Source: Xanthomonas euvesicatoria pv. euvesicatoria
GTDB taxonomy: Bacteria; Pseudomonadota; Gammaproteobacteria; Xanthomonadales; Xanthomonadaceae
Reading direction: 5' to 3'
Length of the DNA: 64,000 nt
Assembly: GCF_020880415.1 (NCBI RefSeq)
Contig: NZ_JAJIUJ010000038.1
Location: 140,661-204,660, forward strand
Shown here piece by piece: positions 11,931 to 21,480 of this stretch (its first letter is position 1; each line of letters opens with the position of its first letter). The translations under genes were made by a program, and so were the position numbers. The notes beneath the pieces are model-generated. The model made no database searches. It was not told where the DNA came from and was given only the letters and a program-made list of their open reading frames with translations.

Positions 11931-12497
11931 TTAGCGTCCCTGTCCCGCTTGCGCGTCAGCCAACGGCAGGCGGATATCGGTCAGCCGCCATCGCAGGCCT
12001 TGCCGCGTCAACACGAACACCACCGGCGCGCCAGTGGCGGTATGCGTAGTTGCGGTGAAGCGGCGAGTGGACTCGAAGCGTTGTTCGGCGCCTCGCAGCG
12101 GCCGTGCGGGCGCTGGCGCGGCGTAGGTGTCGGCGCTGACGGTGTCGCCGGTGACCCGATTCCAGACGCTGTGGCCTTGCAACAGCGCGCCAATCCCAAG
12201 CGGCGTGACCAGAGTATCCACGCCCGCGCTGCCGATGCCGCTGGCGAGCTGCAAGGCGAACCCGCCGAGCAAGCTCGATTGCAGGCTGCTCCCGGCCTGG
12301 CGCACCAGGTAATCGTCCAGCTGCGCCTTGAGGTTGACGCGCAGAGTCGGGAAATCCACGTGTCGCTCCAGCTGTCCGGCATCGCGGTTGGCCACAGCCT
12401 GGCTGATGCCGCGGATAGCAAGATATGGTCCGGCAACGACGTACCCGGCCAGCAGCACGACGGCCAGCACCGGCAGCAGCAGCCAGCGCTTCCTCAT
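11931..12497 (-). CDS. DUF2939 membrane-anchored protein
   Basis: The protein is 188 aa from ATG 12497 (an alternative ATG lies 9 nt upstream). A single N-terminal helix (WLLLPVLAVVLLAGYVVAGPYLAI) is either an anchor or an uncleaved signal. The body carries the DUF2939 pattern AIRGISQAVANRDAGQLERHVDFPTLRVNLK. The family has no known function. Its 3' end converges on the nucleotidase gene. Confidence 0.8.
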   Translation of the reverse strand: MRKRWLLLPVLAVVLLAGYVVAGPYLAIRGISQAVANRDAGQLERHVDFPTLRVNLKAQLDDYLVRQAGSSLQSSLLGGFALQLASGIGSAGVDTLVTPLGIGALLQGHSVWNRVTGDTVSADTYAAPAPARPLRGAEQRFESTRRFTATTHTATGAPVVFVLTRQGLRWRLTDIRLPLADAQAGQGR

Positions 12498-12621
12498 CGT
12501 GTGCATTCCGGTGCTGTTGAAGCCGGGAGCGTGGTCGCCAGGTAGGCGAGGGCTGCGTAACGTCGCTGCGGTGCGCGCAGGATCGGCGCAGCGCGGCACG
12601 ATTCGCGTGCCAAGTGTGTCA

Positions 12622-13308
12622 TCAAAATTCCAGGTCCAAGGCCGCGCACAGGTAATCGACGAACGGGGCCAGGGTCACCAGGTCCGTCTCGATGGTCTGG
12701 CGTAGTCGCGGCCCGGTCATGATGCTGTCGTCCAGGTGACGCAGGTACGCCCAGTTGCGGTGCTTGAGATCGTCGATGAACTCGAAGTCGTTGGGAAATC
12801 CACGCGGTGTGCGCACCAGCTTTTCGCTGTCGTCCATGGTGAATTTGCGCAGCAGTTTCGGGTTATGCGCGGCGGCCTTCCAGCTGCCGGGATTGTCGAA
12901 AATGAACTGGCGCAGCTTGCGTTGCGTGTCCGGCTCCGGATGCCACAGGCCAGCGCCGACAAAACTTTCGCCCGGCTGCAGGTGGATATAGAACGATGGC
13001 GCCGGCATCTGGCGGCGGCGTTCATGGAACAGGCGTGCGCCTTGCCAGTTCTTGTAAGGCGATTTGTCGTTGGAAAACCGCGCATCGCGATAGATGCGAA
13101 ACAGCGAGCCGCCCTGGGTTTTGGGATCGGCGCGATAGTGTTCGCTGACCTGTGCCAGTGCCGGCTGCAGATCGGTGATCAGCTGCAGAAACGGCTGGCG
13201 CACATGCGCCTCATACTGATGCCGATGGTCGTTGAACCAGGTCTTGTCGTTGTGGCGGGCCAGGGCGCGCAGGAACTTGAAGCTGGCGTCGGAAAAGTAG
13301 GTGGTCAT
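12622..13308 (-). CDS. DUF2461 (TIGR02453) protein
   Basis: The protein is 228 aa and matches DUF2461 end to end: the start FLRALARHNDKTWFNDHR, then LFRIYRDARFSNDKSPYKNW, PSFYIHLQPGESFVGAGLW and a late FIDDLKHRNWAYLRHLDD. It is cytoplasmic with no signal. Function is unknown. Its ATG overlaps the sbcB stop codon by 4 nt, so it is translationally coupled to exonuclease I, a link to DNA metabolism made by position only. Confidence 0.85.
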   Translation of the reverse strand: MTTYFSDASFKFLRALARHNDKTWFNDHRHQYEAHVRQPFLQLITDLQPALAQVSEHYRADPKTQGGSLFRIYRDARFSNDKSPYKNWQGARLFHERRRQMPAPSFYIHLQPGESFVGAGLWHPEPDTQRKLRQFIFDNPGSWKAAAHNPKLLRKFTMDDSEKLVRTPRGFPNDFEFIDDLKHRNWAYLRHLDDSIMTGPRLRQTIETDLVTLAPFVDYLCAALDLEF

Positions 13309-14750
13309 AGCGTGCGTTGGAGGTCCGAACCCCAGGCGGCGAGCTGATCGAGTAGGGCTTGCTTGGTAGCATCGTCGGAGTGAGTACGCCGTAAATCCGC
13401 AATCTGCGCGTGGTATTGCTCCAGGGTGACTTCACCCAGGCCGCGGTCTTCGAGCAGGCGCTGGCGGCGATACACGTTCCAGCGCTCCTGTTCCTCGAAC
13501 GAGAGTGTCTGCGGCCAGTTGCGCGCGCGGTAGCGAAACAGCAGCTCGATCAGGCGCGGGTCGCGAAAGCGCGCTTCCAGCGCGCCCAGTTCGTCCGGCG
13601 CGCTGGCGCGGACCTGTGCAAGCAGGCGTTTGTCGCCTTCGGCCAGAAATCCATCGTAGAGCGAGGCATCGGCATCGTTGACCGCCGCTACCGCGGCGCG
13701 TTCGCTGCCGTAGACCTGGCGCACCTTCTCGGCAAGTTCAGGGCCCAAGGCGCGCAAGCGTGCCGCCTTGGCCACTACCGCGTCGTGATCCACACCCAAG
13801 CGCTGAAAATCTGCAGCGCGCAGATGCTGCCAGGCCACCAGCGCGGGCGACTTGTTCAGATGCACTTCCTTCAACGGAATGCGCTGTTCGCCTTCCGGCA
13901 GATCCGCGGCGCGGATGTACAGGCGGTCGGCAATATCGTCGGGGCTCAGCCGCAACAACACCTCCGGGTCGCCCTCCAGATCGAACACGATCACGCGGCT
14001 GTCGATGCGCGGGTGGCGCGTCAGCGGCAACACCGCCGCGGCGCACAGGCGCGAGGCGGGGTAGCGCTGGGAGATATGCAGCACCGGCTGCATGGCGATG
14101 ACATCCAGCAAGGTGGCGGCAAAGCGCTTGTCGCGCAGGCGCAGCGCGTAGTCCCACAACTTTGGCTGGTGCTGCTGGAATTTGCGCGCCATGCCGATGG
14201 TGGCGTACACGTCCGACAAGGCTTCGTGCGCATCGCCTTCGCGCACATCGTTGGCATCGGCCAGGTGCTCCAGCTTGAACGAGGTAGCGCCATCTTCGCG
14301 CTGCGGCCAGACGATGCCGTCCGGGCGCAGCGCATGGACCAGTCGCAGCACATCCAGCAGGTCCCAGCGCGAGTTACCGCCACGCCACTCGCGCTCGTAC
14401 GGGTCGTAGAAATTGCGGAACAGGCCGCAGCGGATGAATTCGTCGTCGAAGCGGATCGAGTTGTAGCCCAGCGTGCAGGTCTGGGGCCGGCCCATTTGTT
14501 CGGCGATGCGCGCGAACGCCTCTGCTTCGGTGACGCCTTCGCGCAGCGCATGTTGCGGGGTGATGCCGGTCACCATGGTGGCATAGGGCGAGGGCAGCAG
14601 ATCATCGGCCGGCTGCACGAAAAAGCTGATGGGCTCTTCGATCACGCGCAACTGCGCATCGGTGCGCACCGCAGCGAACTGTGCGATGCGGGTGCGGCGT
14701 GGATCCTGGCCGAAGGTTTCCAGGTCGTAGAAGAGAAAGCTGTCAGGCAT
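13305..14750 (-). CDS. sbcB: Exodeoxyribonuclease I
   Basis: The protein is 481 aa. A DEDD exonuclease domain opens with FLFYDLETFGQDPRRTRIAQ, continues with LGYNSIRFDDEFIR, and has HEALSDVYATIGMARK as the third motif. SH3-like and C-terminal helical domains follow. It degrades single-stranded DNA 3' to 5' in recombination and mismatch repair. ATG 14750 was chosen because the upstream codons do not match the family. It is followed without a gap by the DUF2461 gene. Confidence 0.93.
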   Translation of the reverse strand: MPDSFLFYDLETFGQDPRRTRIAQFAAVRTDAQLRVIEEPISFFVQPADDLLPSPYATMVTGITPQHALREGVTEAEAFARIAEQMGRPQTCTLGYNSIRFDDEFIRCGLFRNFYDPYEREWRGGNSRWDLLDVLRLVHALRPDGIVWPQREDGATSFKLEHLADANDVREGDAHEALSDVYATIGMARKFQQHQPKLWDYALRLRDKRFAATLLDVIAMQPVLHISQRYPASRLCAAAVLPLTRHPRIDSRVIVFDLEGDPEVLLRLSPDDIADRLYIRAADLPEGEQRIPLKEVHLNKSPALVAWQHLRAADFQRLGVDHDAVVAKAARLRALGPELAEKVRQVYGSERAAVAAVNDADASLYDGFLAEGDKRLLAQVRASAPDELGALEARFRDPRLIELLFRYRARNWPQTLSFEEQERWNVYRRQRLLEDRGLGEVTLEQYHAQIADLRRTHSDDATKQALLDQLAAWGSDLQRTL

Positions 14751-14832
14751 GCGGGTACGACATCCAGATGCGCGGCGCACGGCGTATGCGCTGCCGGTGC
14801 CGCCCAGTATCCCTCATCGCGGCAACGTCACG

Positions 14833-14981
14833 CTAAGAGCAGCCAACAAAACTACCGCGCAGCCGCCAGGCGGGTGCGGCCGGTGCTCGGAATCCTCATG
14901 TACCACTCGTGTACTGCGGTTCTGAGCGCGCCGTCTGCGCCCACCTGACGACTGCTCACTACGTTTTGTTAGCCGCTCTAA
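14833..14981. repeat. Dispersed imperfect palindrome, copy A
   Basis: An approximately 146-bp inverted repeat fills the gap between sbcB and kmo. The outer arms AGAGCAGCCAACAAAAC (14835-14851) and GTTTTGTTAGCCGCTCT (14963-14979) pair at 15 of 17 positions. Pairing continues imperfectly inward to a centre around GTACCACTCGTGTAC (14900-14914). A related copy lies at 43435-43580 and a degenerate one near 58565-58683. Confidence 0.75.
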
Positions 14982-15008
14982 GGCTGTCCTCCGTGTCTTC
15001 CGCAGAGG

Positions 15009-16376
15009 TCAATGCGCGCCGTCCAGCGGCTCCAGGCGTGCGTGCACAACCGCTTCCAAGGCAGCCCAGTCGATGCGCGACAGATCGCGGTGTCCCCGCG
15101 TGGCCTCCACCAGGATCTGGCGCTGGATCTCGCTGCGCGCCAGCGCAATCGAATAGCGCGTGCGCAGGAACGTCACCATGGTGTAGTGCGGCACGAAGCG
15201 GGTGGGCCAGCGCGCCTGCAATTTCTGTTCGAGCTCGCGCTGCAGCAGGAAGTCGGGGTCGTCGACGCGGTCGCGCATTTCCAGGTAGTTCTCCAGCGCC
15301 ATCTGTTGGATGGCGGCCGCATCGTCGCGACGCGCAGCCTCGAAGGCCGCGAACGCGCTGGCGAGGTCGTCGTGCGCGTCCAGCTGATCTGCCAACGCCA
15401 CGCAATCTTCGAATGCGCAATTCATGCCCTGCCCGTGGAATGGCACCATCGCATGGGCGGCGTCGCCGATCAGCAATGCGCGGCCATCCAGATGCCAGCG
15501 ATCCAGGGTCAGCGTGCCGAGCAGTCCGGGCGGATGCTCTTCCCAATGCTCCCTGAGCTGCGGAATCAGCGGCAATGCGTCCGGGAAATCGCGTGCGAAC
15601 AAGGCCAATGCTTCATCGCCGGTGCGCGTGGTGGCAAAGCTCGGCTCGCCGGCGTTGGGCAAGAACAGGGTGACGGTGAACGTACCGCCATCGTTTGGCA
15701 GCGCAATGCACATGTAGCGCCCGCGCGGCCAGAGATGCAGCGCGTTGCCTTCGATCCGGAATCCGCCGCCCGGCTGCGGCGGAATTTCCAGCTCCTTGTA
15801 CGAGTGATCGAGGAATTCGGTGCGTTCGCCCAGTGGCGATTTGCGCTGCATCGCCGCGCGCAAGGCCGAGCCGGCGCCATCGCTGCCGATCAAGCTCTGA
15901 AAGTGGATCTCGTGCGGTTGGTCGTCGCGGTCGTCGATGAAGCGCGCATAGCCGGCGTCGAAGCCCACGGTATGCAGGCGGCGGTAGAAATGCACGCGCG
16001 CGCCGGCCTGTTCGGCCAGGTCGAGCAGCGCGACATTCAGCGCGGCGCGGTGGATCGACCAGATCACCTCGCTGTCGTCGCGCCCGTAGCGTTGCAGCTG
16101 CGGTTGGCCGATGATTGGGTGCACCATGCGGCCACGCATCATCACCGCCTTGGCCATCACCGCATCTTCGGCGCCGGCCTGGCGCAGCGCATGCCGGCCG
16201 CGCTCGGCCAGCGCCAGGTTGATCGAGCGGCCGGACTCGTAGCCCTTGATGCGCGGGTCGCCACGCCGTTCGTATACGGTGACCTGCCAGCCGCGACGCG
16301 ACAGCAGGATGGCCAGCAGGCAACCGGCCAGACCGGCGCCGATCAGGGTCAGGGAACGCGGAGAAACTGGGCTCAA
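15009..16376 (-). CDS. kmo: Kynurenine 3-monooxygenase
   Basis: The protein is 455 aa. FAD-binding Rossmann motif GAGLAGCLLAILLSRRG lies at the N-terminus. GDPRIKGYESGRSINLALAERG is diagnostic for KMO. The second FAD motif is LLIGDAAHAMVPFHGQGMNC, and a C-terminal membrane-association region follows. It converts L-kynurenine to 3-hydroxykynurenine using NADPH and O2. The start reads TTG at 16376; no nearby ATG exists. It is the last gene of the nbaC-FUSC-kynU-kmo series, 171 nt after kynU. Confidence 0.92.
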   Translation of the reverse strand: MSPVSPRSLTLIGAGLAGCLLAILLSRRGWQVTVYERRGDPRIKGYESGRSINLALAERGRHALRQAGAEDAVMAKAVMMRGRMVHPIIGQPQLQRYGRDDSEVIWSIHRAALNVALLDLAEQAGARVHFYRRLHTVGFDAGYARFIDDRDDQPHEIHFQSLIGSDGAGSALRAAMQRKSPLGERTEFLDHSYKELEIPPQPGGGFRIEGNALHLWPRGRYMCIALPNDGGTFTVTLFLPNAGEPSFATTRTGDEALALFARDFPDALPLIPQLREHWEEHPPGLLGTLTLDRWHLDGRALLIGDAAHAMVPFHGQGMNCAFEDCVALADQLDAHDDLASAFAAFEAARRDDAAAIQQMALENYLEMRDRVDDPDFLLQRELEQKLQARWPTRFVPHYTMVTFLRTRYSIALARSEIQRQILVEATRGHRDLSRIDWAALEAVVHARLEPLDGAH

Positions 16377-16547
16377 TGCAATGTCCGGCAGCAGCCGGAC
16401 GCAGCGCCGGCGAAAAGGGGAAGACAGCGACTGGCAACGACGGTGGCCCCGGCAGCAACGCCGGGCGGGCTGGGAGTGTACGTGGGCGCGCGGCGATTCC
16501 GCGTGCCGTACAAGTGCTTTGGTGGCACTGCAGTCAGACTGCCGCGC

Positions 16548-17819
16548 TCAAGCAGCCGCCCAGGCTTCCACCTGCTCGACGAAGGTATGCAGATCGCTGA
16601 AGCGGTTGTACAGCGGCACCGGCGCAATACGGATCACGTCCGGTTCGCGCCAGTCGCCGAGCACGCCGGCCGCGTGCAGATGCTCGAACAGCGCGCGGCC
16701 CCGTGCGCGTCCGCCGGCCACCCGCAGCGACAGCTGGCAGCCGCGTCGTGCAGGTTCGGCCGGGGTGACGATCTGTAGTGCCTGCGGCACCCGCGCGTGG
16801 ATCAATTGCTCCAGATGCCCGGTGAGCTGTTCGGATTTGGCGCGCAACGCAGCCATGCCGGCCTGGTCGAACAACGCCAGCGACGCGCGCAGCGGTGCCA
16901 GCGCCAGCACCGGCGGATTGCTCAGCTGCCAGCCTTCGGCGCCGGGCGAGGGCACGAACTGCGGGTCCATGCGGAAGCGGGTCTGCTGCTCATGTCCCCA
17001 CCAGCCGGCCATGCGCGGCAGGTCGCTATTTGCATGCCGCGCGTGCACGAAGCAACCGCCCACCGCGCCGGGGCCGGCGTTGAGATATTTGTAGTGGCAC
17101 CACACCGCGAAATCCACGCCGTCGTCGTGCAGGGTCAGCGGGAGATTGCCCACCGCGTGCGCCAGATCGAAACCCACCGCCGCGCCCTGCGCGCGCGCCA
17201 GCCGCACGATCTCGGCCAGGTCGAAGGCCTGCCCGGTGCGGTACTGGATGCCCGGCCACAGCACCAAGGCCAGGCGCGGGCCATGCTGCGCGATGGCTTC
17301 GGCAATGGCCGTCATCGAGACGGTGCCGTTGGGTTCGTCGGCGTCCACTTCGATCAGATGCGTGGCCGGGTCCAACCCGTGCAGGCGCAGCTGCGATTCC
17401 ACCGCGTGGCGGTCGGATGGAAATGCGCCTGCCTCGATCAGGATCGCGCCGCGCTCGGCAGTGGGGCGGTAGAAGCTGGCCATCATCAGATGCAGATTGA
17501 CGCTGAGGGTGTTCATCGCCACCACTTCGCCGGGTTGCGCGCCGACCACGCGCGCCAGCCCGTCGCGCACGAGTTGGTGGTAGGTCAGCCATTGGGTCGG
17601 GCCGGTGAAGTGACCTTCCACCGCCAGCGCGCCCCACCGGTCGAGCACCTCGTCCACCATCGCACGTGCCGCACGCGGCTGCAGGCCGAGCGAATTGCCG
17701 ACGAAATAGGTCTGATCGTCATCGCCGTGCTGCGGGAACACGAAGGCATCGCGCAGGCCGCGCAGCGGGTCGGCGGCATCCAGGGCGACAGCATGGGCGC
17801 GGGACAGCAGGTCGGTCAT
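16548..17819 (-). CDS. kynU: Kynureninase
   Basis: The protein is 423 aa, a PLP fold-type I enzyme. The N-terminal YFVGNSLGLQP, the region GFDLAHAVGNLPL and the PLP lysine in WCHYKYLNAGPG are all present. With kmo and nbaC next door it would cleave 3-hydroxykynurenine to 3-hydroxyanthranilate and alanine. It starts at ATG 17819, 33 nt after the FUSC-family gene, consistent with one transcript. Confidence 0.93.
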   Translation of the reverse strand: MTDLLSRAHAVALDAADPLRGLRDAFVFPQHGDDDQTYFVGNSLGLQPRAARAMVDEVLDRWGALAVEGHFTGPTQWLTYHQLVRDGLARVVGAQPGEVVAMNTLSVNLHLMMASFYRPTAERGAILIEAGAFPSDRHAVESQLRLHGLDPATHLIEVDADEPNGTVSMTAIAEAIAQHGPRLALVLWPGIQYRTGQAFDLAEIVRLARAQGAAVGFDLAHAVGNLPLTLHDDGVDFAVWCHYKYLNAGPGAVGGCFVHARHANSDLPRMAGWWGHEQQTRFRMDPQFVPSPGAEGWQLSNPPVLALAPLRASLALFDQAGMAALRAKSEQLTGHLEQLIHARVPQALQIVTPAEPARRGCQLSLRVAGGRARGRALFEHLHAAGVLGDWREPDVIRIAPVPLYNRFSDLHTFVEQVEAWAAA

Positions 17820-17852
17820 CGTCGGGCTCGCAACACGGATCAGGGCGGCAGT

Positions 17853-19982
17853 TTACCTGCCCGCATCGTGCACGCCGTCATGCACGGCCGGCGCATCGGC
17901 CGAGGCCGGTCGGGCAGGGCGCAGCAGGTGGGTGAGCGTGCCGATGCTGTCGGTGACGCGGTCGATGGTGTCGGCCAGCGCGGCGGTGGTTGGGGAACTG
18001 TCGGGCAATGCGGCCAGCGCATCGGAAAGCTGGCGCTCGGCGTTGCGCAAGGTGGTCGCGGCAGGAATACCGCCAGTGCGCAGGCAGTCGATCACCGCGG
18101 ACAGCGCCTCATCGGCCTGCCGCGCGAAGATGGGCAGCGCGTCCAGCGTGGGCAACGGATGGCCATCGCGCAGCGCCGCTTCCAGCAACAAGCTGGCGCG
18201 GATCAGCCGGTTGCCATTGGCCAGCAGCGATTCGGCCAGCTTGAGCTCCTGCAGGTTGCGGCGGCTGCGCGGTTCGCCGCGAAGACGCTCGATCGAGGCC
18301 TGCGCATTGGTGCGGGCAACACGCGCGGCGGCACGCGTATCGCTCAGACCCTCCATCTGGCCGAGCAGCACATGGCGGAGATGGTCGCGATATGCGCTGA
18401 GCAAGTGCGCCAGCGAGGCGCGAATCTGCCGGCGTTCGCGCGTGGGCCACAACGCATAGGCGACCAGCGCCAGCGCGCTGCCGGCCACTGTCGCCTGCAG
18501 GCGCGCGCCGACCGCTTCGCCCGGTGCAACGCCTTCGAAGGACAGCAGCAGCACCAGCATGCCGGTCAAAAACGCCACGCCGATGCCGTAGTTCACCTGT
18601 GTCAGCAAGCGAAACCCGAGGCAAAACAGCGCCAGCAGGGCCATGCGGACGCTGGCGCCGTCCATGGCCAGGTGCGCGAGCAAGGTGGCAAGCAATAGTC
18701 CGACGAAGGTGCCGGCCACGCGCAACGCGCCAAAGCTGAAGGTGCCGCCGAAATCGGGCTTGAGCACGATGGCGGTGGTCATCGGAATCCAGAAGCCGTG
18801 CGGAATCTGCTGCCAGCGCTGGAAGGCGATGGCCAGCGCCAGGCACACGCCGCAACGCAACGCGTGCCGGAAGGCGACCGACGACAGGTCCAGATTCGCG
18901 CGCAACGTGGCCCAGGTCGCGGCCGGGCGCAACGCCGACGGCAGCCGCGCTTCGGCCAGTTGCGCCTGGATTTCGCCACGGCTGCTGGCCCAGTGCGCGT
19001 TGCGGATCAGCGCGCGCAGCTGGCCGCCCAGGCCTTGCGCGCGCGCGACGGCGACACGCACCAGGCGGCGTTCGCGCGTGTCGGCGTTGTCGTGCTGAAA
19101 CTGTGCCAATGCACCGACCAGATCGTCGAACCCGGTCATCGAGGCATTGGCGGCCTGCGGGTCTTCACCCATGGTCATCGCGTGCGCGAGCTGTTCCAGC
19201 ACGATGGCGCTGCGTTCGAGCACGCGTTCGATCGCCGGTCGCGCCTGCGAGTCGGTCAGGCGCGTCTCGGCATCGGCCAACGACAGCAGCTCCAGCCGCA
19301 CCCGATCGCACAGCTCGGCGATGATGCGAAAGCTCTGCACCGCGATCGCGCGCGAGCGATGCTCGCCGTGCAGCATCACCATCGCGTCGAGTACTTCCTG
19401 CGTCGCCGGCGGCGCCGCACTGGCGTCCGGGCGCTGCCGCGCGATGCCGGCCAGCTGGCGCATCAGGTCTGCCAATGCAAAGCGTTCCGGGCGATAACGC
19501 TGCAGCGGCCACGCCGCCAACGCCAGCACCACCTGCAGCAGTCCGCCAGCGAAGATCAGCGCCGCCACACCGGGTGCCTGCTGCACCGGCAGCCGCATGT
19601 CTGCGCTGACCACCAGCAGGATCATGCTGGTCAGGCCCACCCGCGCGGCCACCGGTCCGAGCGCCACCAGCAAGCCGCCGCCCAGGCCGAGCAACAGGCC
19701 GGCCAGCACCAGCGCCGGCGTATTGTGGCCGACCCAGATGCCGAGCAAGGCAGCCAAGCCGGCCGCCAGGGCTGCCATCAACATGCGTTGCAGACGCGCG
19801 CGATACGGCCCGGGCTGGTCGGAAAACATGGTATTGAGCGCGCCGCTGCACACCGCCAGGCCGGCGGCAACCTGCCCGGTCGCCACGCCGATCGCCAGCG
19901 GCAGGACGACTGCAACGGTGTTGCGCAGCGCGACGCGCAGGGGCACGTCGCGCGGTTTGAGGTCGATCAGTGCGCGCAGCAT
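17853..19982 (-). CDS. FUSC/YccS-type inner-membrane protein, probable aromatic acid exporter
   Basis: About 709 aa. Two sets of hydrophobic helices flank long soluble regions. The first set includes VALRNTVAVVLPLAIGVATG and MLMAALAAGLAALLGIWVG; the second includes GVCLALAIAFQRWQQIPHGF and IPMTTAIVLKPDFGGTFSFG. This is the FUSC (fusaric acid resistance/YccS) arrangement. It sits between the 3-hydroxyanthranilate dioxygenase gene and kynU, so a role in moving kynurenine-pathway aromatics is plausible but inferred. ATG 19982 fits the family better than ATG 20033; no strong ribosome binding site decides. Confidence 0.82.
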   Translation of the reverse strand: MLRALIDLKPRDVPLRVALRNTVAVVLPLAIGVATGQVAAGLAVCSGALNTMFSDQPGPYRARLQRMLMAALAAGLAALLGIWVGHNTPALVLAGLLLGLGGGLLVALGPVAARVGLTSMILLVVSADMRLPVQQAPGVAALIFAGGLLQVVLALAAWPLQRYRPERFALADLMRQLAGIARQRPDASAAPPATQEVLDAMVMLHGEHRSRAIAVQSFRIIAELCDRVRLELLSLADAETRLTDSQARPAIERVLERSAIVLEQLAHAMTMGEDPQAANASMTGFDDLVGALAQFQHDNADTRERRLVRVAVARAQGLGGQLRALIRNAHWASSRGEIQAQLAEARLPSALRPAATWATLRANLDLSSVAFRHALRCGVCLALAIAFQRWQQIPHGFWIPMTTAIVLKPDFGGTFSFGALRVAGTFVGLLLATLLAHLAMDGASVRMALLALFCLGFRLLTQVNYGIGVAFLTGMLVLLLSFEGVAPGEAVGARLQATVAGSALALVAYALWPTRERRQIRASLAHLLSAYRDHLRHVLLGQMEGLSDTRAAARVARTNAQASIERLRGEPRSRRNLQELKLAESLLANGNRLIRASLLLEAALRDGHPLPTLDALPIFARQADEALSAVIDCLRTGGIPAATTLRNAERQLSDALAALPDSSPTTAALADTIDRVTDSIGTLTHLLRPARPASADAPAVHDGVHDAGR

Positions 19983-20045
19983 GGTGCCGGTTTCAGAGCA
20001 TGCGAGCGGCAAACCTGCTGCGCGCAGCCGCATGCCATCGCGCTG

Positions 20046-20576
20046 TCAGTCCTCGACCGTGGCATAGCGCTCGGGCGCAGGATGCAGATGCCCGCACTGC
20101 GAACAGGTGCGCAGCGCCAGCGAACGGTAGAAGCGATCGAACACCGGCGGGAAGTCGGTTTCGATGTTCTTCAGCGGAAACATCGCTTCATACAACTTGT
20201 GATTGCACTGCGGGCAATACCATTGCAGGCCGTCCTGCTCGTTGGGCAGGCGCTCGCGTTCGATCACCAGGCCGATCGAGCCGGCCGCGCGTTGCGGCGA
20301 GTGCGGCACCTTGGGCGGCAGCAGAAAGACTTCGCCGGCACGGATCGGAATGTCGCGCGCCACGCCCTCGTCCTGCACCTTCAGCACCATTTCGCCTTCG
20401 AGCTGGAAGAACCACTCCGGGCCTTCGTCGTAGTGATAGTCGGTGCGCGCGTTCGGCCCGCCGACCACCATGATGATGAAGCCATCCTGCTGGATGCACT
20501 TGTTGCCCACCGGCGGTTTGAGCAGATGGCGGTGTTCCTCGATCCAGGCGTGCAGGTTGATCGGCGGGATCAGCAT
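20046..20576 (-). CDS. nbaC: 3-hydroxyanthranilate 3,4-dioxygenase
   Basis: The protein is 176 aa in a cupin fold. Iron ligands sit in [20 protein letters not shown] (His, Glu) and PKVPHSPQR (His). A C-terminal rubredoxin-like metal site has WYCPQCNHK and LRTCSQCGH, the form found in bacterial enzymes. It opens 3-hydroxyanthranilate to aminocarboxymuconate semialdehyde, which cyclises to quinolinate for NAD synthesis. ATG 20576 has GAGGAA upstream. It is the first gene of the kynurenine cluster. Confidence 0.93.
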   Translation of the reverse strand: MLIPPINLHAWIEEHRHLLKPPVGNKCIQQDGFIIMVVGGPNARTDYHYDEGPEWFFQLEGEMVLKVQDEGVARDIPIRAGEVFLLPPKVPHSPQRAAGSIGLVIERERLPNEQDGLQWYCPQCNHKLYEAMFPLKNIETDFPPVFDRFYRSLALRTCSQCGHLHPAPERYATVED

Positions 20577-20610
20577 CGACGTTCCTCGGCAAAGTAAGGT
20601 ATCCGGCTCA

Positions 20611-20646
20611 GCCGGCCGCCTACGTCCGATGGACGCTGCGGCCGGC
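20611..20646. other. GC-rich hairpin between can and nbaC
   Basis: A 9-bp stem GCCGGCCGC/GCGGCCGGC (20611-20619 with 20638-20646) encloses a second stem CGTCC/GGACG (20623-20627 with 20631-20635). No T-run follows on either strand, so it may be an attenuator, a processing site or a weak terminator upstream of nbaC. Confidence 0.4.
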
Positions 20647-20662
20647 CAGGTGTGCGTGCGGC

Positions 20663-21325
20663 TCAGCGCTCGGCGCGATCGGCCTGGATCTGCGCCAGCG
20701 CTGCGTCATAGCGTTCCTGCAGCAACTCGGGGCGGTCGATCGACATGCCCAGGTCGTGCGCGCGGCCATCGCGCAGGCTGTATACCCAGCCATGCACGCT
20801 CAATTGCTGGCCGCGCTCCCAGGCATCGTGCACGATGGTGGTGCGGCACACGTTGACCACTTGTTCGAGCACGTTGAGCTCGCACAGGCGTGCGTGCTGC
20901 ACCGACAGCTCGCCGGCGTTGTGCAGGCAGGCTTCGTGCTTGTCGGCCACGTCGGTGACGTGGCGGATCCAGTTGTCGACCAGGCCCATGCGCTTCTGGG
21001 TCAGGCTGGCGAACACGCCGCCGCAGCCGTAATGGCCGACCACCAGCACATGCTTGACCTTGAGCACATCCACCGCGAACTGGATCACCGACAGGCAATT
21101 CAGATCGGTATGCACGACCACGTTGGCGATATTCCGGTGGACGAAGACTTCGCCCGGCGCCATGTCGATGATCTGGTTGGCCGGCACGCGCGAATCGGAG
21201 CAGCCGATCCACAGATATTCCGGCGTCTGCTGGGTCGAGAGCTTGGAAAAGAATTCCGGATCCTCGCGGCGGATACGCTCGGACCAGGCGCGGTTGTTTT
21301 CAAGCAAGTGGTTAAGCTCGTTCAT
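20663..21325 (-). CDS. can: Beta-class carbonic anhydrase
   Basis: The protein is 220 aa. Zinc ligands and the Asp-Arg dyad are visible: [14 protein letters not shown] (Cys42, Asp44, Arg46) and [10 protein letters not shown] (His98, Cys101). This is the E. coli Can type. It interconverts CO2 and bicarbonate in the cytoplasm. It is divergent from the GH108 operon (155 nt between starts) and upstream of nbaC on the same strand, separated by a hairpin. Confidence 0.93.
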   Translation of the reverse strand: MNELNHLLENNRAWSERIRREDPEFFSKLSTQQTPEYLWIGCSDSRVPANQIIDMAPGEVFVHRNIANVVVHTDLNCLSVIQFAVDVLKVKHVLVVGHYGCGGVFASLTQKRMGLVDNWIRHVTDVADKHEACLHNAGELSVQHARLCELNVLEQVVNVCRTTIVHDAWERGQQLSVHGWVYSLRDGRAHDLGMSIDRPELLQERYDAALAQIQADRAER

Positions 21326-21448
21326 GCGCGCAGTATTCCAGAAAACGTGGCCGTGGCGGCTTCTATGAGCGCCCAGGATGAATCAGCTTTCAGGCTTCCC
21401 GGTCTCGGCGAACGACCGATGTGCGGCCAGTGCACCCCTGGGGAAACT

Positions 21449-21479
21449 GGCGCCACCGATCAACTCCACAGGTGGCGCC
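21449..21479 (+). promoter_or_regulatory. Hairpin enclosing the ribosome binding site of the GH108 gene
   Basis: GGCGCCACC (21449-21457) and GGTGGCGCC (21471-21479) form a perfect 9-bp stem with a 13-nt loop. It ends one base before ATG 21481. The only Shine-Dalgarno-like stretch, AGGTGG (21470-21475), lies in the 3' arm and would be hidden when the hairpin forms. Translational control of the lysozyme is inferred. Confidence 0.55.
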
Positions 21480-21480
21480 G

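Noticed and set aside
21326..21480. Plant-inducible promoter box (TTCGC-N15-TTCGC) before the GH108 operon
   Set aside because: No TTCGC pair is present, so control by the type III secretion regulators is not supported.
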